Under the pieces are notes generated by a model, which was not told the origin of the DNA, searched no databases, and was given only the letters and a program-made list of their open reading frames with translations. Positions 21,324 through 32,321 of a stretch of 64,000 bases of DNA are shown here, piece by piece; position 1 is the first letter of the stretch, and each line of letters opens with the position of its first letter. Position numbers and translations under genes: made by a program. The stretch covers positions 11,757,209 to 11,821,208 of the forward strand of contig CP034992.1 of the NCBI GenBank assembly GCA_004026145.2. The letters are read 5' to 3'. This stretch comes from Takifugu bimaculatus. Lineage: Eukaryota; Chordata; Actinopteri; Tetraodontiformes; Tetraodontidae.

Positions 21324-22153
21324 TCGTCACTCATGAATGACACGTCAACGCACCAGTAGCGCGTGGAGCTCCCTGTCAGACTCCACCAATCAGCTGTTAG
21401 ATTCGAGCATGGCGGAAACTGCAGTCTGACGCCATTATTTTGGCTCTTAATCTGCCTTCATATTAACAGCGACAGAGCCAAAATGGCGTCCGTGGACGGC
21501 TGCCGAGACGATCCTGGTGGGACGAGAAACTATCCAATGAAACGACAAGGGAGGTGACGGAGCCCGCAGTCCGGTGGCGTTGTTTTAATTCGCCGACATT
21601 CAGCAGCTAACACGGAACAAGTTAAGAGTGTTTACAGTTTTGCAGCTCAAAAGACATTTCTGAGAGAACTCTGCTGAAGGTGCGTAAATATGAGACCGTT
21701 TTCTCTTGTATTGACACAGTGATAAATTATATTTCAGTTGGACGTTTAGTTGCAGAACCATGCAATCGGCCGTACATTCACCTAAACAGGGTTCTTGCTG
21801 TCCCAGTTGACGACGTATTTATAGGAATATGTCTTCATTAACAATAAAACATTAAGCTGAAGCAGCAAATTTCTTTATCTATTATTGCTACTTGGCTTCA
21901 CGTTTGAGAAATGCTTCAAAACGCGTTTGTTTATTTTTTAAACGCAGCCCTTTAGTCTTATTTTGGAATGTCTGGTTTAGAACTAAGCATTTTATTTTCA
22001 GGAAATAGCATGATTTTGGGATGCTTTAACCTAGAGTAATGTTTCACCATTGCAGCCACTATTTTCCTGCAAACTAATCAGGAATAATACACAAGTGGAA
22101 AATTGTCTGATGTAGGCTACTATGTTGTTTACTTCGTCTGTTTTCCATTTAAG

Positions 22154-25100
22154 ATGGCTCAGTGGAACAGGCTCTGCAACCTGCCTGCTGTGTACCGACA
22201 ACAATTAGATGAACTTTATGACAAGGATGTTTTGCCCATGGAAGTACGGCACTACCTGGCAGGCTGGATAGAAGAGCAGGAGTGGTGAGGACACCCCCTC
22301 CGTCTCCATATTATGGTCTCCACCGATCATAAACATCTCCACGTGTGCCTTCATGTGTCTTGTTTGATTGTCAGGAAACGGGCAGCACAGGACTATGACC
22401 TGGCTATGGTGCTGTACCAGGTTCTATTGGGGAATCTGGACATCCAGCACAGCCGATTTGTCCACAACGTAGCTTTTCTACAGCGGCACAACATCAGACG
22501 CTACAAACAAAACTTTCAGGTTGGTGGTAGTTCAGTGCTAAGATGAGATAACACACTGGATGTTGGCAGAAATTAGTCAGCAACGGTTGTTGTTAACTTT
22601 TTTGCACATATTGTTCTGATAATTTAACTGTCATTCCTCTGTTTTTTAGATGTACGAGGATGATCCGTGTGTTCTGGCCAGTAACATCCTTTGGTATTTA
22701 GAAAAAGAAAAAGAAATCCTTCAGAATGCTGATCTTACAGATCAGGTATAACAGTAATTTATGTAATTGAAACCAAGCACAATACAGTAGAATAGAATAA
22801 TCCATGGGATTAACTATGAATACCACACCTTCGCACCATTTTACTTCCCTTTTGTGACTGTAGTTTTTAGATGATGAAAAATGTGCAAGCATTCACAAAG
22901 ATGCCATTACTTCAAGTTCAGGGTCAAACATCGCATTTGATTTATTGCCTCCACCCTCTATGCTCTATCTCAGGTCCATGTTTTGCAAATAGAGCAGGAA
23001 GCCATGGAGATAAGCAGCCAGCAGGACCTTGAACGTAAATTAATTGGACTCCAGAATGAAGTGCAGGTGCAGATTTACTTCCTCCCTACAAAAAGTTTCT
23101 TTCACCCTCAAAATCAACTTTGTGTAGTTAGAATAAGTCAAAGCTCACCCTGTATTTTTGTTACTCCATTTGTTCTGCGGCAGTGCATCAAACATGCAAT
23201 GTCATGTCTGGAGGAGCAGCAAGATGAGTTCGATTTCAAATACCAAACCTTCAAGATGGAAGGTAGGCAGCTGTGGTTTCGCTTTAATCTTGGGACACCC
23301 TTCTCTGAAGATGACTAATAAAACAGGTGTGTTTTCTTGTGCTTTGTCTCGGAAACCGTGATCCCCCTGTGGAAACTGTTGCAGTTGTGACGGATGAGGC
23401 GGTGAAGAACGAGCAGAACAAGATTTTTCAGGTTCTGATCAACAGACTGAATGAATGCAGAAAGGTACGGCTCCTCCGTGATTAAGACCTTCCCGCTCGA
23501 CCCTGTTTACAAGTTTGCTCTTGGTTCCTCAGGGCGTCCTGGTAGATTTAAGGAAGCACCTGGACAAGACCGAAGAGCTGATCAACCTGCTGGTGAAGAA
23601 GGAGCTGGTGGAGTGGCAGAGGAGGCAGCAGAGGGCCTGCATTGGTGCACCAGTCAGTGTTTGTCTGGAGCAGTTAGAGAAATGGTACGTACACACGAGT
23701 CATACCTCTGTCATAGCCGTGGGTTGCTTTGTCATGAATTTCCATCTTACTTTAATTAAATAATACCTCAAAGGAGGGAAAGAGGCTTGATTTGACACGT
23801 ACATAGCTGAAAGGTGGGATTTGTGTAATTGTTTCCATCCTTTCCCTGCACAGGTTCACCCGTGTGGCAGTGTGTCTGTTCCAGGTTCGAGACTTCCTGG
23901 ACAAGCTGGACGAGCTGGTGGGGAAAGTTTCTTACGCCAACGACCCCATTAAGATCAAAAAACCGGCACTGCAGCAGAAAACAGACAAGCTCCTGCATGA
24001 TTTACTGAAAAGGTCTCCTGTCTATGGAAACACTGCTGATCCTCCTCCGCTGCTTTGCAATTTGCCGTTTAAATTCATCTTTGATTTTTTTTTCTTTCCT
24101 TTGAAGCTCCTTTGTGGTTGAGAGTCAGCCGTCAATGCCTCAGGGGAAAGGAGCTCTGGTGCTGCGGACAAATGTCCAGTTCTCCGTCAAGACCAGGTCA
24201 GCGCTGAACTACAGAGCAGTTCTGGCAAATGTCTTTGTTTTCTTGTTGGTGTCCCTAACAATGTTGTTTTAAAAAAAAAAACTGTCCACAAGACAAATTC
24301 TTTTTGCAAAGAGGATTCCGAGTGAGGAACAGGAGCAGCTACCTCGGTGCTTCTTGGCTAAATTGCAGAACAACTTTGGATGATTCTCATTACAGTAAAA
24401 ATGATGCAGCCTCCAATTTTGTTAAAAAAAACACAACATATTTTTACTGTAACATGGCCTTTAAAAGCAGGTTTATTCTTGTGCTGCTGAGATAATTACA
24501 CCCTTGTAAGATAGAACTTTCGTACGTTATCATAGTTAAGCGTCTATGACATGACAGCTGAATTACCAGCTTAAATAGTGAACTTCTCTCCACATTTTTA
24601 GACTTCTCGTTAAGTTTCCTGAGCTGAACCACTCCATGACAGTGAAAGTGTTCATGGACAGGTGAGATTCCCCCAGAGTTTCACATGGGAAATATCAAGT
24701 ATGTTGTTTTTGACATTTTATTTCCTCCCTGTTCCCATGCTCAAATACAGGGAAGTGCCACAGATTAAAGGGTGAGTTTTGTTCTTTTTAAGTCTCGTGT
24801 CAAGTGATATTTCATTGTTTACACTTGTCTAACTCGGTTGTGCTCGTAGGTATCGGCGCTTTAATGTCCTGGGGACCGTCACAAAGGCCTTGAACATGGT
24901 TGAGAGTCAGAATGGAGGGATGGTGGCCGATTTCAGACATCTCGTATGTCCTGAACAATTGCCACCATTGATGACGTGATTTCTTTGTTTTCATTTATGT
25001 GTTTGGGTCAAATGGTTGCAGACGCTGAAGGAGCAGAAATCCAGCGGTGGGAAAGGCAGCAGCGACGTGAGTCGGCTCAGTGTTCGTGTTACCGTTGATC

Positions 25101-27768
25101 TGATTACATGGACGTTTCCCTAATGGTGTGTGTGTGTGTGTGTGTGTGTGTGAGACAGATTTCCCTCAGTGTCACAGAGGAGCTTCACATCATCTGCTTT
25201 GACACCGTGTTTCCAGTATAAAGACCTGACCGTCCACCTGCAGGTGCAGTTTTCTCGGGCTGGTTTGAAAAAAAAAACACTTTACAAAGCAGCGCATCGT
25301 GTCTAATTTTATATCTCCTATTTTATGTCCTAATTCTGATCTTTCTTAGGCCTCCTCTCTCCCGGTGGTCATCATCTCCAACTCCAGCCAGCAGCAGAGC
25401 GCCTGGGCCTCCATCCTCTGGTTCAATATGATCAGCCAGGACACCAAGGTCTGACGGCGTTCTGAACAACATGCAGCCTTCACTGCCTTTGGGCTGAAAG
25501 CGTCTGTTTTCCCAGGACGTCATGTTCTTCACCAACTGTCCTGCCGCCACCTGGCCGCAGTTCGCAGAGATGTTGAGCTGGCAGTTCCTCGCTGCCGCCA
25601 AACGGGGCTTGACAGAAGATCAGCAGCAGATGATCGCCCGCAAACTCTTCGGTAGTTTGTCATCCTTTTTCAGATAAATGGCAACATGTATAAATATATG
25701 AGCTGTTGTGGGTACTTATATATTTGTCTTTATCTCTTGTGATCTTAATTTATAGCTGAGGTCAGTGAAACGTCTGTCAAATAACCCATTTGTTTAACCT
25801 CTTCAGGAATAAAGCAAGATTATGACAACTGCAACGTAGCCTGGTCGAAATTCAGCAAGGTGAGAGGTTTTACGGTCAGAATCTTTCAAAATGGAAGGCT
25901 GCTTTTTCTGCCACGCCGTCAAATTTAAATACAAATTCTCCACAATATAACAGCACCAAAGTGTCTCGGGGGGCCATGTTATTGTCTCTATTGTGCCTTT
26001 GAAAGCATGACCTTTGATCACCCACTGCAGGAAAATTCTCCTGACACCTTCTGGGTGTGGTTTGATGGCATCTTGGTGATGGTGAAGACCTTCCTGGAAG
26101 ACCTCTGGAGGGAAGGGTGCGTCTCTGAATCCATTCTAGCTTCCTTATTATGTCACATTGTCTCTCTCTTCTGAACTTGGTCGACAACACCATCATCCTC
26201 GTTCTATAAACCCGGTGATGAATGTGGAGGGTTGTTTACATCCGACTTGTCTCACTTGTGGGTGTTACCGCTCATTCAGGCACATCATGGGTTTCGTGAG
26301 CAAAGGTAAAGAGAAGTTGCTGCTGAAGAAAAAACAAAGCGGCACGTTCTTATTGCGCTTCAGCGAGAGCGTCATCGGGGGGATCACCTTCTCGTGGGTC
26401 GAGACTTCTCTTAATGGTGAGTCTGCATTGTCAGAATTGTTCACCCCCCCCCCTCCCAGAAACACCAATACCGTTATGTGATTATTCCCGGTTTTCCGCA
26501 GGGGAGCCTGATGTAAAGACGGTGCAGCCTTTCACCAAAGTCGACCTCATGCAGATCCCCTTGGTTGAAATTATCAGAAATTTCCAGATCTTGGAAGCTG
26601 GAAACATCCCTGTAAATCCTCTGGTTTACCTGTATCCCAACACCTCCAAAGAGGAGGCATTTGCAAAATATTATTCCGAGGAGAGCGGAGGTACGGGAAC
26701 ATGTCTTTGGACCTGTCTGATGCACATAAACGTGCGTGCGCGTGCGAGTGTGTGTGTGAGAGACAATAACTGGCGTACATGTGGCTGTCTTTCAGATAAG
26801 AGCCCATACATCAAGTACATCAAAACCAAGCTGGTGTTTGTCTCTAAAGAGTAAGAATGTTACTTTGTCTTCCAACCAGAGCTTTGTTCTTGCTTTGATG
26901 TGTTATTATTGTGACTGAGTCACTCGAGGAGCAGCAACCACACCTGAACCCGATGTCAGTGTTGTGACGTTTGTAACGCTCTTTGTCACATAGGAACACA
27001 CTGGAGGCTGTGTCACCCATGTCTTCTGATGTGGCACAGGGTGAAGGCCTGGAGCCAATCACTGGCCTGTGTGGAGAGGTGGTGGGTGAGTTCCGGCTCT
27101 CCTCGCTGTGCCGTCCCTCTGAACCCTCCATCTAACCAGCGGCTCTCCCTTTGTCGTTGACCTTTGTCGAGGACACGGTTCAGCCGGTTTTTTGAATGGA
27201 CTGCTGTTACTAAAGATCAAGGACTGTTGTGCTGTCGCTAACAGGATTGTTTTTTTTGATTCTGCCTGATGCTCCTTTATTAGAACTCTATCAGTGATGC
27301 ATGTTGAGGGATCAATCAAAGCTAAGCTAACGCTCTCCCTAACCAGGTGGGATTATGCAACCGTGTAGCCTTGCATTTATTTTGATTTTTGCCTGTTGAG
27401 CATGTTGACTCACTTGAAGAAAAGTCCTGCCGCTGCATGTGATCAATGAGATTCTTGCACAAATCCTTATAATCCATCTTTTTTTTTCTCCAACCTGATT
27501 AACAGCAGAAATGTCTCGTGTTTTGTCTCTGCTCTCAGGACAAGATGAGGACTGTCCATTTGTGTGCTCCTCTGTGGAGACGTTTCCACATGCCCCCATG
27601 CTGTGTGACTCCACCCTGTGCCCCGACGAGGATTTTCCCATGTGTCTCAGCGGCACCGACCCATTTCTCTATGACGACAGCCTAACGGTGGACTCAGTCC
27701 TGCCTGAACTCTCTGGCTTTCAAGAGTTTATCAGCTCGCCCACACAGACCTGCGGAAGCACCTTCTAA
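22154..27768 (+). CDS. stat2: STAT2, interferon signal transducer, one frameshift
   Basis: Twenty-three coding exons: 22154-22284, 22375-22519, 22650-22745, 22974-23066, 23184-23262, 23385-23464, 23533-23684, 23854-24012, 24107-24196, 24602-24661, 24751-24771, 24850-24943, 25022-25066, 25159-25243, 25350-25448, 25516-25651, 25807-25859, 26031-26116, 26280-26416, 26502-26690, 26796-26850, 26994-27085 and 27539-27768. They give about 801 residues. STAT2 binds STAT1 and IRF9 to form ISGF3 after type I interferon. Seen are the N-domain opening MAQWNRLCNLP, coiled-coil exons, a DNA-binding region (SLPVVIISNSS, WASILWFNM), an SH2 domain with GTFLLRFSES (Arg594), and the likely phosphotyrosine Tyr684 in YIKTKL. 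The acidic C-terminal tail fits a transactivation domain. Exon 14 carries one extra T at 25210-25212; read literally it stops at TAA 25219-25221. All other junctions are in phase. Confidence 0.93.
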
Positions 27769-28750
27769 AGAAGCTTTCTCCTGTGTTCAGCACATTTTAG
27801 CTGCTTTCAGATCCTCTTGTTTGTTTTAGCTGGTTTAAATATTTGCAAAACTCATTTACCGACACATACAGGAAGTGGTGCTCATTTAATCCCAATATCT
27901 CATATTTAGACTCTGCTGCGTATTTTTGTCTTAGCACTGTAAACCACGTGTACCAGTATCGTTATAATTCCATTTACACTTTTGAAAAAGGATTTGTGAG
28001 CTTTAAAAAAACGTGGACATTATTGGATAAGACTGACCTTTTAAATAATCGTGCATGGAAAATGTTTATATTTTTCTTTAATTGATATGTTCTTAATGAA
28101 AGTGTAACCTCTGATTTTCTCTTTATTTTATTAAAAGATTTTATTTTACAAAAAGGTTTTGATTCACCCATATACTGTGATGTACAATAATGATAACAAT
28201 AATTGATGTACAATAAGTAGCACAAGTGATGCTAAGGTACCTGCTAGACTTTGTTCGCTGTAGTTGAACTAGTGATAAATAAAATGAATGAGAAAAACCT
28301 CGAAGGTGAGAGGAGACATCCCACAATAAACATACATTCCATTTAAAAGTGCCTCTCACAACTCAAGGATGCTGTACAAATATAACCAATAACATAACAC
28401 ATATCTGAAAACCATAGCTGTTGTTTACAGCATATTGATGGATGAATAGCAGCCAAAGAGTTTTATCTTTAAACTGGCTTTAAAAGTGGATTGTGCAGGA
28501 TTTAATTGGACAGCTATGAGAAACCTCACCTGTACTGGCATGCAGGGCAAACTAATAACCAATTAAACATGTTTCACGCTGAGATTAGATCGTCATATCC
28601 AGAAAGATATTGCAGAAATGAGACACAGGAAAGTTCCAAAATGACTGAACTATGCAACGGATGAGTCTTCGAACACCATGTGAGGGTTTTGTAACTCCGG
28701 TAATTTCGTTGGTGATGAAACAGCTTCTGAACTCTTGCTTGTTTCTCCAT
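27769..28750. other. convergent 3' UTRs of stat2 and gpr84
   Basis: No coding sequence is recognised. ATTAAA on the plus strand (28130-28135) and AATAAA on the minus strand (TTTATT at 28122-28127 and 28140-28145) suggest both convergent transcripts end near 28.1 kb. The rest is AT-rich untranslated sequence. Confidence 0.45.
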
Positions 28751-29965
28751 CTAAGACCGCCATTTAACGCACAGCCCCTTCCCCCGGAACCAGGCCCAGA
28801 GGCAGGTGAACGGCGCCGCGGCCTTGGTGAGCAGCACGCGGTACGCCTGTCCGAACTGGCGGTTCATCAAGGCATAGAGCACCGGGTTGATGCAGCTGTT
28901 GAGCCAGGTCAGGTTTGCGCAGAACATGTGGAGCACCTGCGGCGCGCTGTTGTTCTTGTCCGCTATGTTGAGCAACAGGAAGGGGACGAAGCAGAAGACG
29001 AAGCAGAGGAAAACGGTGAAGCACATGCGGGTCACGCGTTTGAACTCGCTGTCGTCCGTTGGGCTTCGGGAAGCGGCGGGGTCCGGCGCGGGTGGAGGGA
29101 CAACAACAGGTGGGGTTTGCTTGGTCGCGGGCGACTCTGAGGCCTTGATCCCAGTGCCCTCACGTGCACTGGGATCCTTGCTCGCCACTAGATCGGCCTG
29201 GCTGCTGACCTCAGTGCAGCTAGTGTTGGCCACTCCGCTCCCTACACCGCTGTCGTCCGTCCCCGGGCCTGAAAAGGTGGGTTTCTTCTTGGAGGAACGG
29301 CGGCTGAGCCTGTAGCGGAGTAGAGCCTGCGATGCAGTGTAGACACGCTTGTAAATGAGCAGGTAGAACACCCCGACACACCCCAGGCCGATGAAAAAAT
29401 AGAAAAAGAGCAGGATGGTGCTGTAAGGGCGACCCTCCGTGCGATGGAAGCTGCACGTGCACACCTGTGGCACAAACACATAAACACGCCAAAGGGGTGC
29501 AAAGCTAGCTATACCCAAACCCCAAGCTAAGATAATGAGGATAGCGAGACCGCGGTTAGAGAAGACGCGGTCGAACGTGGCCCTTTTGGTGACCAGGAGG
29601 TATCTGCTGATGGCCACCAGGCAGAGGGTGAGAATGGAGACCGAGTTGGAGAGGAAGAGGAGGAACCCAAAGATTCTGCACCAAAGATGGCCGCTTCGCC
29701 ATCTGAGGTGCAGGTACGAGTCGACCGAGATGGGCTGAAGCACGGTGCAGTACAGGAGATCCGCTATGGCCAGGTTGACAATCAGCACGTTGAAGCGAGT
29801 TCTCAAGCGCTGGTCAGAGGCGAAGGCGAGGACAGTCATCAGGTTGCCAATTGTGCCTGTGAAGGTCACGCAGGACCCCCACAGCACCGCAAAGTAGCGG
29901 TAGCCAACAACGGATGCGCTGTAGCACGAGAAGAGGCTTCCGTCTGTGTGGTTGGTGCCATTCAT
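28751..29965 (-). CDS. gpr84: GPR84, medium-chain fatty acid-responsive GPCR
   Basis: An uninterrupted 404-residue frame with seven hydrophobic segments, as in single-exon mammalian GPR84 (396 residues). The N-terminus has N-glycosylation sites (NGT, NHT) and CYSASVVGYRYFAV. TM2 holds LNIADLLYC-like NLAIADLLYC; TM3 ends AISRYLL at the DRY position. Extracellular loop 2 has CTCSF. A long third intracellular loop of about 100 Ser/Pro-rich residues precedes RMCFTVFLCF, and TM7 has NPVLYALMNRQF. GPR84 is a Gi-coupled receptor of myeloid cells, activated in mammals by medium-chain fatty acids and induced by inflammation. An acceptor AACAG sits just before the ATG, so an untranslated exon lies upstream. 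Human GPR84 is next to ZNF385A, as here. Confidence 0.96.
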   Translation of the reverse strand: MNGTNHTDGSLFSCYSASVVGYRYFAVLWGSCVTFTGTIGNLMTVLAFASDQRLRTRFNVLIVNLAIADLLYCTVLQPISVDSYLHLRWRSGHLWCRIFGFLLFLSNSVSILTLCLVAISRYLLVTKRATFDRVFSNRGLAILIILAWGLGIASFAPLWRVYVFVPQVCTCSFHRTEGRPYSTILLFFYFFIGLGCVGVFYLLIYKRVYTASQALLRYRLSRRSSKKKPTFSGPGTDDSGVGSGVANTSCTEVSSQADLVASKDPSAREGTGIKASESPATKQTPPVVVPPPAPDPAASRSPTDDSEFKRVTRMCFTVFLCFVFCFVPFLLLNIADKNNSAPQVLHMFCANLTWLNSCINPVLYALMNRQFGQAYRVLLTKAAAPFTCLWAWFRGKGLCVKWRS

Positions 29966-32321
29966 TCTGTTGACTGAGGGTTAAAGATTAAATTAGTTAG
30001 TTAAACAGGAACTTGTGTTCAGGGAAGTTACAGTCGCGCTTGAAATGTAACGAATTATCAGACTTTTTGCAGTTTTGAAGAGAAATGAATACATTTTTTT
30101 GTGTGTTTCTTATTTTTTATGACATGTGAAATGCATGAAATGTACAAAACCTTTTTATACCGAGTCATGTTACATAATTGTTGTCTTAAATAAATAAAGC
30201 AACATTTTAGATCCAAATTTTTAATTTTAAATCTTCCATCCTTTCTCATTTTTGATCAAAATTACCTGCATACACCCTGAAATTATTGTATAAATGTATT
30301 TATTATTTTTAAAAAAAAACAGTTCTCACCTTAGAGTTGCAGGTTTTTTCTAAGTTTCTTCTCTTTTCGTTGCCTGTAGCCGTCTCATCTGCGCTGTCTG
30401 CATCTTCCTGCTGGTGCGACTCTTTATTTCTTCTATCTGTGATGCAGCTCTCGGGGATTTTCCAGCTCAGTTCTACAGGAAGTCGTTTCTTGCATTAGGT
30501 CCTTTTAAATCGACCACAGGGGGCCCGTCAAGGGGGGTTCCCGTGCAAAATGACTCGGAGATGAAAAATATCAGATGGCTGCACGTTTTCATTACTTTCT
30601 CTGTTAGTTTTGTTTTCTTGTGGCTGAAAATAGATTTTCATACCTCTGCTTATCAGATCTATATTGTGGTTGTGCGGTTTATTTTTACCGCACAACCGGT
30701 AACTGTTTTTTTTATTCTTCCTGCATTGCCGCCCTCTAATGAACACATTTAGATTCTTTTTAACACTTATTAACAATAGATTAAATGTATACCAAAATAG
30801 AAAATCATGTATATTGTTATTTATAGTATGAAAGTACAAAAGTCAGAGTTGGTTACAACCATTCATTTAATCTTAATGACTTTTTAATATACAATTGTTT
30901 CATTTTAACAATTGGGAGGCTCCAACAATTAACTTTTGTTAAATAATCGACATTTACAAGAAGGTTTCGACACACTTTACTTCAGCAACAGTTCATATAT
31001 TTATTGACACTTCTATTTTATTGCCATTTAAAAGGAAAGTTTGCAAGAGTGCTTAAAGTATTGCTACAGTTTTGTTTTATGTAAAGCTTCCCTCCAACGT
31101 TTAACAAGCCACCGTGACAGTTGTGTTTTTTTGGGTTTTTTTTTTGGGATCGGGACCTTCCGGGGTCAGATGGCGGCGATGGCAGAGCAGACAGATTCTG
31201 CCACTACAGGCACATCTACAACCTGTGTCTCCTTGTCTGTGCGTGGTCCTTTTGCTGCGGTGACCTAATGCTGGTGTCCATCGTCTCATGTTACCACTGT
31301 CCTGGCACAGGCTCGTATGAAAAGCAAGTGTGGCCTGAATAAGTGTGCACGCGACACTAACGCCAAAGACTTCAACCAGGAACCGTCCTGTGACTCACAG
31401 TGTAGAGACTATGCCGTTATTAAGACACTGAAACTTTTCTCCTTTGCTGGAGCACAAAAATGAGGCCTTGGGTTTAAATGTTTTCAGGCCATTTCCTCTT
31501 TACGCCTTTACTTCCTGTGACAGCTTTCACCCAAACGCAACATTAGCTCAAATCCCTCCAAGTCCTCTGAAGCAGACTGTTTAACCCTACGCAGTAGACC
31601 ACTCTGGGTTATATCGAATCAATCTTATCTGTCACTCACAAGTGAGTGTATGAAACATTTAAGACATGAGGCAACTTCTAACTTGAGGTTCCTCTTTGAT
31701 TTCCTGTTTCTGACCTACAGAGGTAAATATAGACCACGCAGGCTGATCGAAAAAGACATACTGGATATAATACATAGAAATGTCTGCCAGGACTTGCATC
31801 AACGTCACATTTCGGGAAATGGCTGGTTGTTATTCTCTTTTTCTATCTTTACAGACCAAACAAATAAGAGGATGTTTCAGTGGTATATTCCACCACACTG
31901 CTACGGCTACAGGGTGACGCCAGCTAACATTAAAGGCAACTATTTTACTCAACCCAGGGATCACATTTTATCAGAACGCTTCAGGCATGTGGAGAAGTGA
32001 ACATCAAAAAGATGGCGGAGGTAGGGCTCTGAGGTGGATGAGGAGACTCGGCTGCTAGGTCAGGGGTCCATGCTTACCAACAAACTGTTCCTTCAGTCTT
32101 GGTGACTGTTGAAAGGGAAACGGGAGGAACATGGAAGCGTCCAGTGTCTCTGGCTCTCCCTGTCAGTGGGAGTAGAAACCCCAGCATGTCCAACCAAGAG
32201 TCTATGTTTGTTATGAGGGAACGTCCAGACCAGCACGTCTGGCTTCCGATTCTACGTCGATGAGGTTCTCGTCTTCACAGTGTGCTTCATCCGACTTCCT
32301 ACCGCTCCTCTCCTCTCCTCA
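29966..32321. other. spacer between gpr84 and znf385a
   Basis: No gene could be supported. The left part should hold the gpr84 5' untranslated exon and promoter; the right part the znf385a 3' UTR. TTTATT at about 30,999 and 31,013 would be minus-strand AATAAA signals giving a UTR of about 1.3 kb. A perfect inverted repeat, GTTGTGCGGTTTATTTTTACCGCACAAC in outline, has arms GTTGTGCGGT at 30669-30678 and ACCGCACAAC at 30688-30697. Confidence 0.45.

Larger units (their letters stand above)
19934..22153. other. apof 3' UTR, spacer and stat2 5' region
   Basis: Possible apof polyadenylation signals are AATAAA at 20171-20176 and 20438-20443. The next kilobase is AT-rich without recognisable genes. 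From about 21,300 the sequence becomes promoter-like, with a CCAAT box near 21,386. A probable untranslated first exon of stat2 ends at 21679 (GAAG before GTGCGT). The untranslated part of exon 2 precedes the ATG at 22154. Confidence 0.5.

Noticed and set aside
28652..29140. 162-codon plus-strand frame over gpr84
   Set aside because: It is antisense to the clear GPR84 coding exon and shows no family resemblance.
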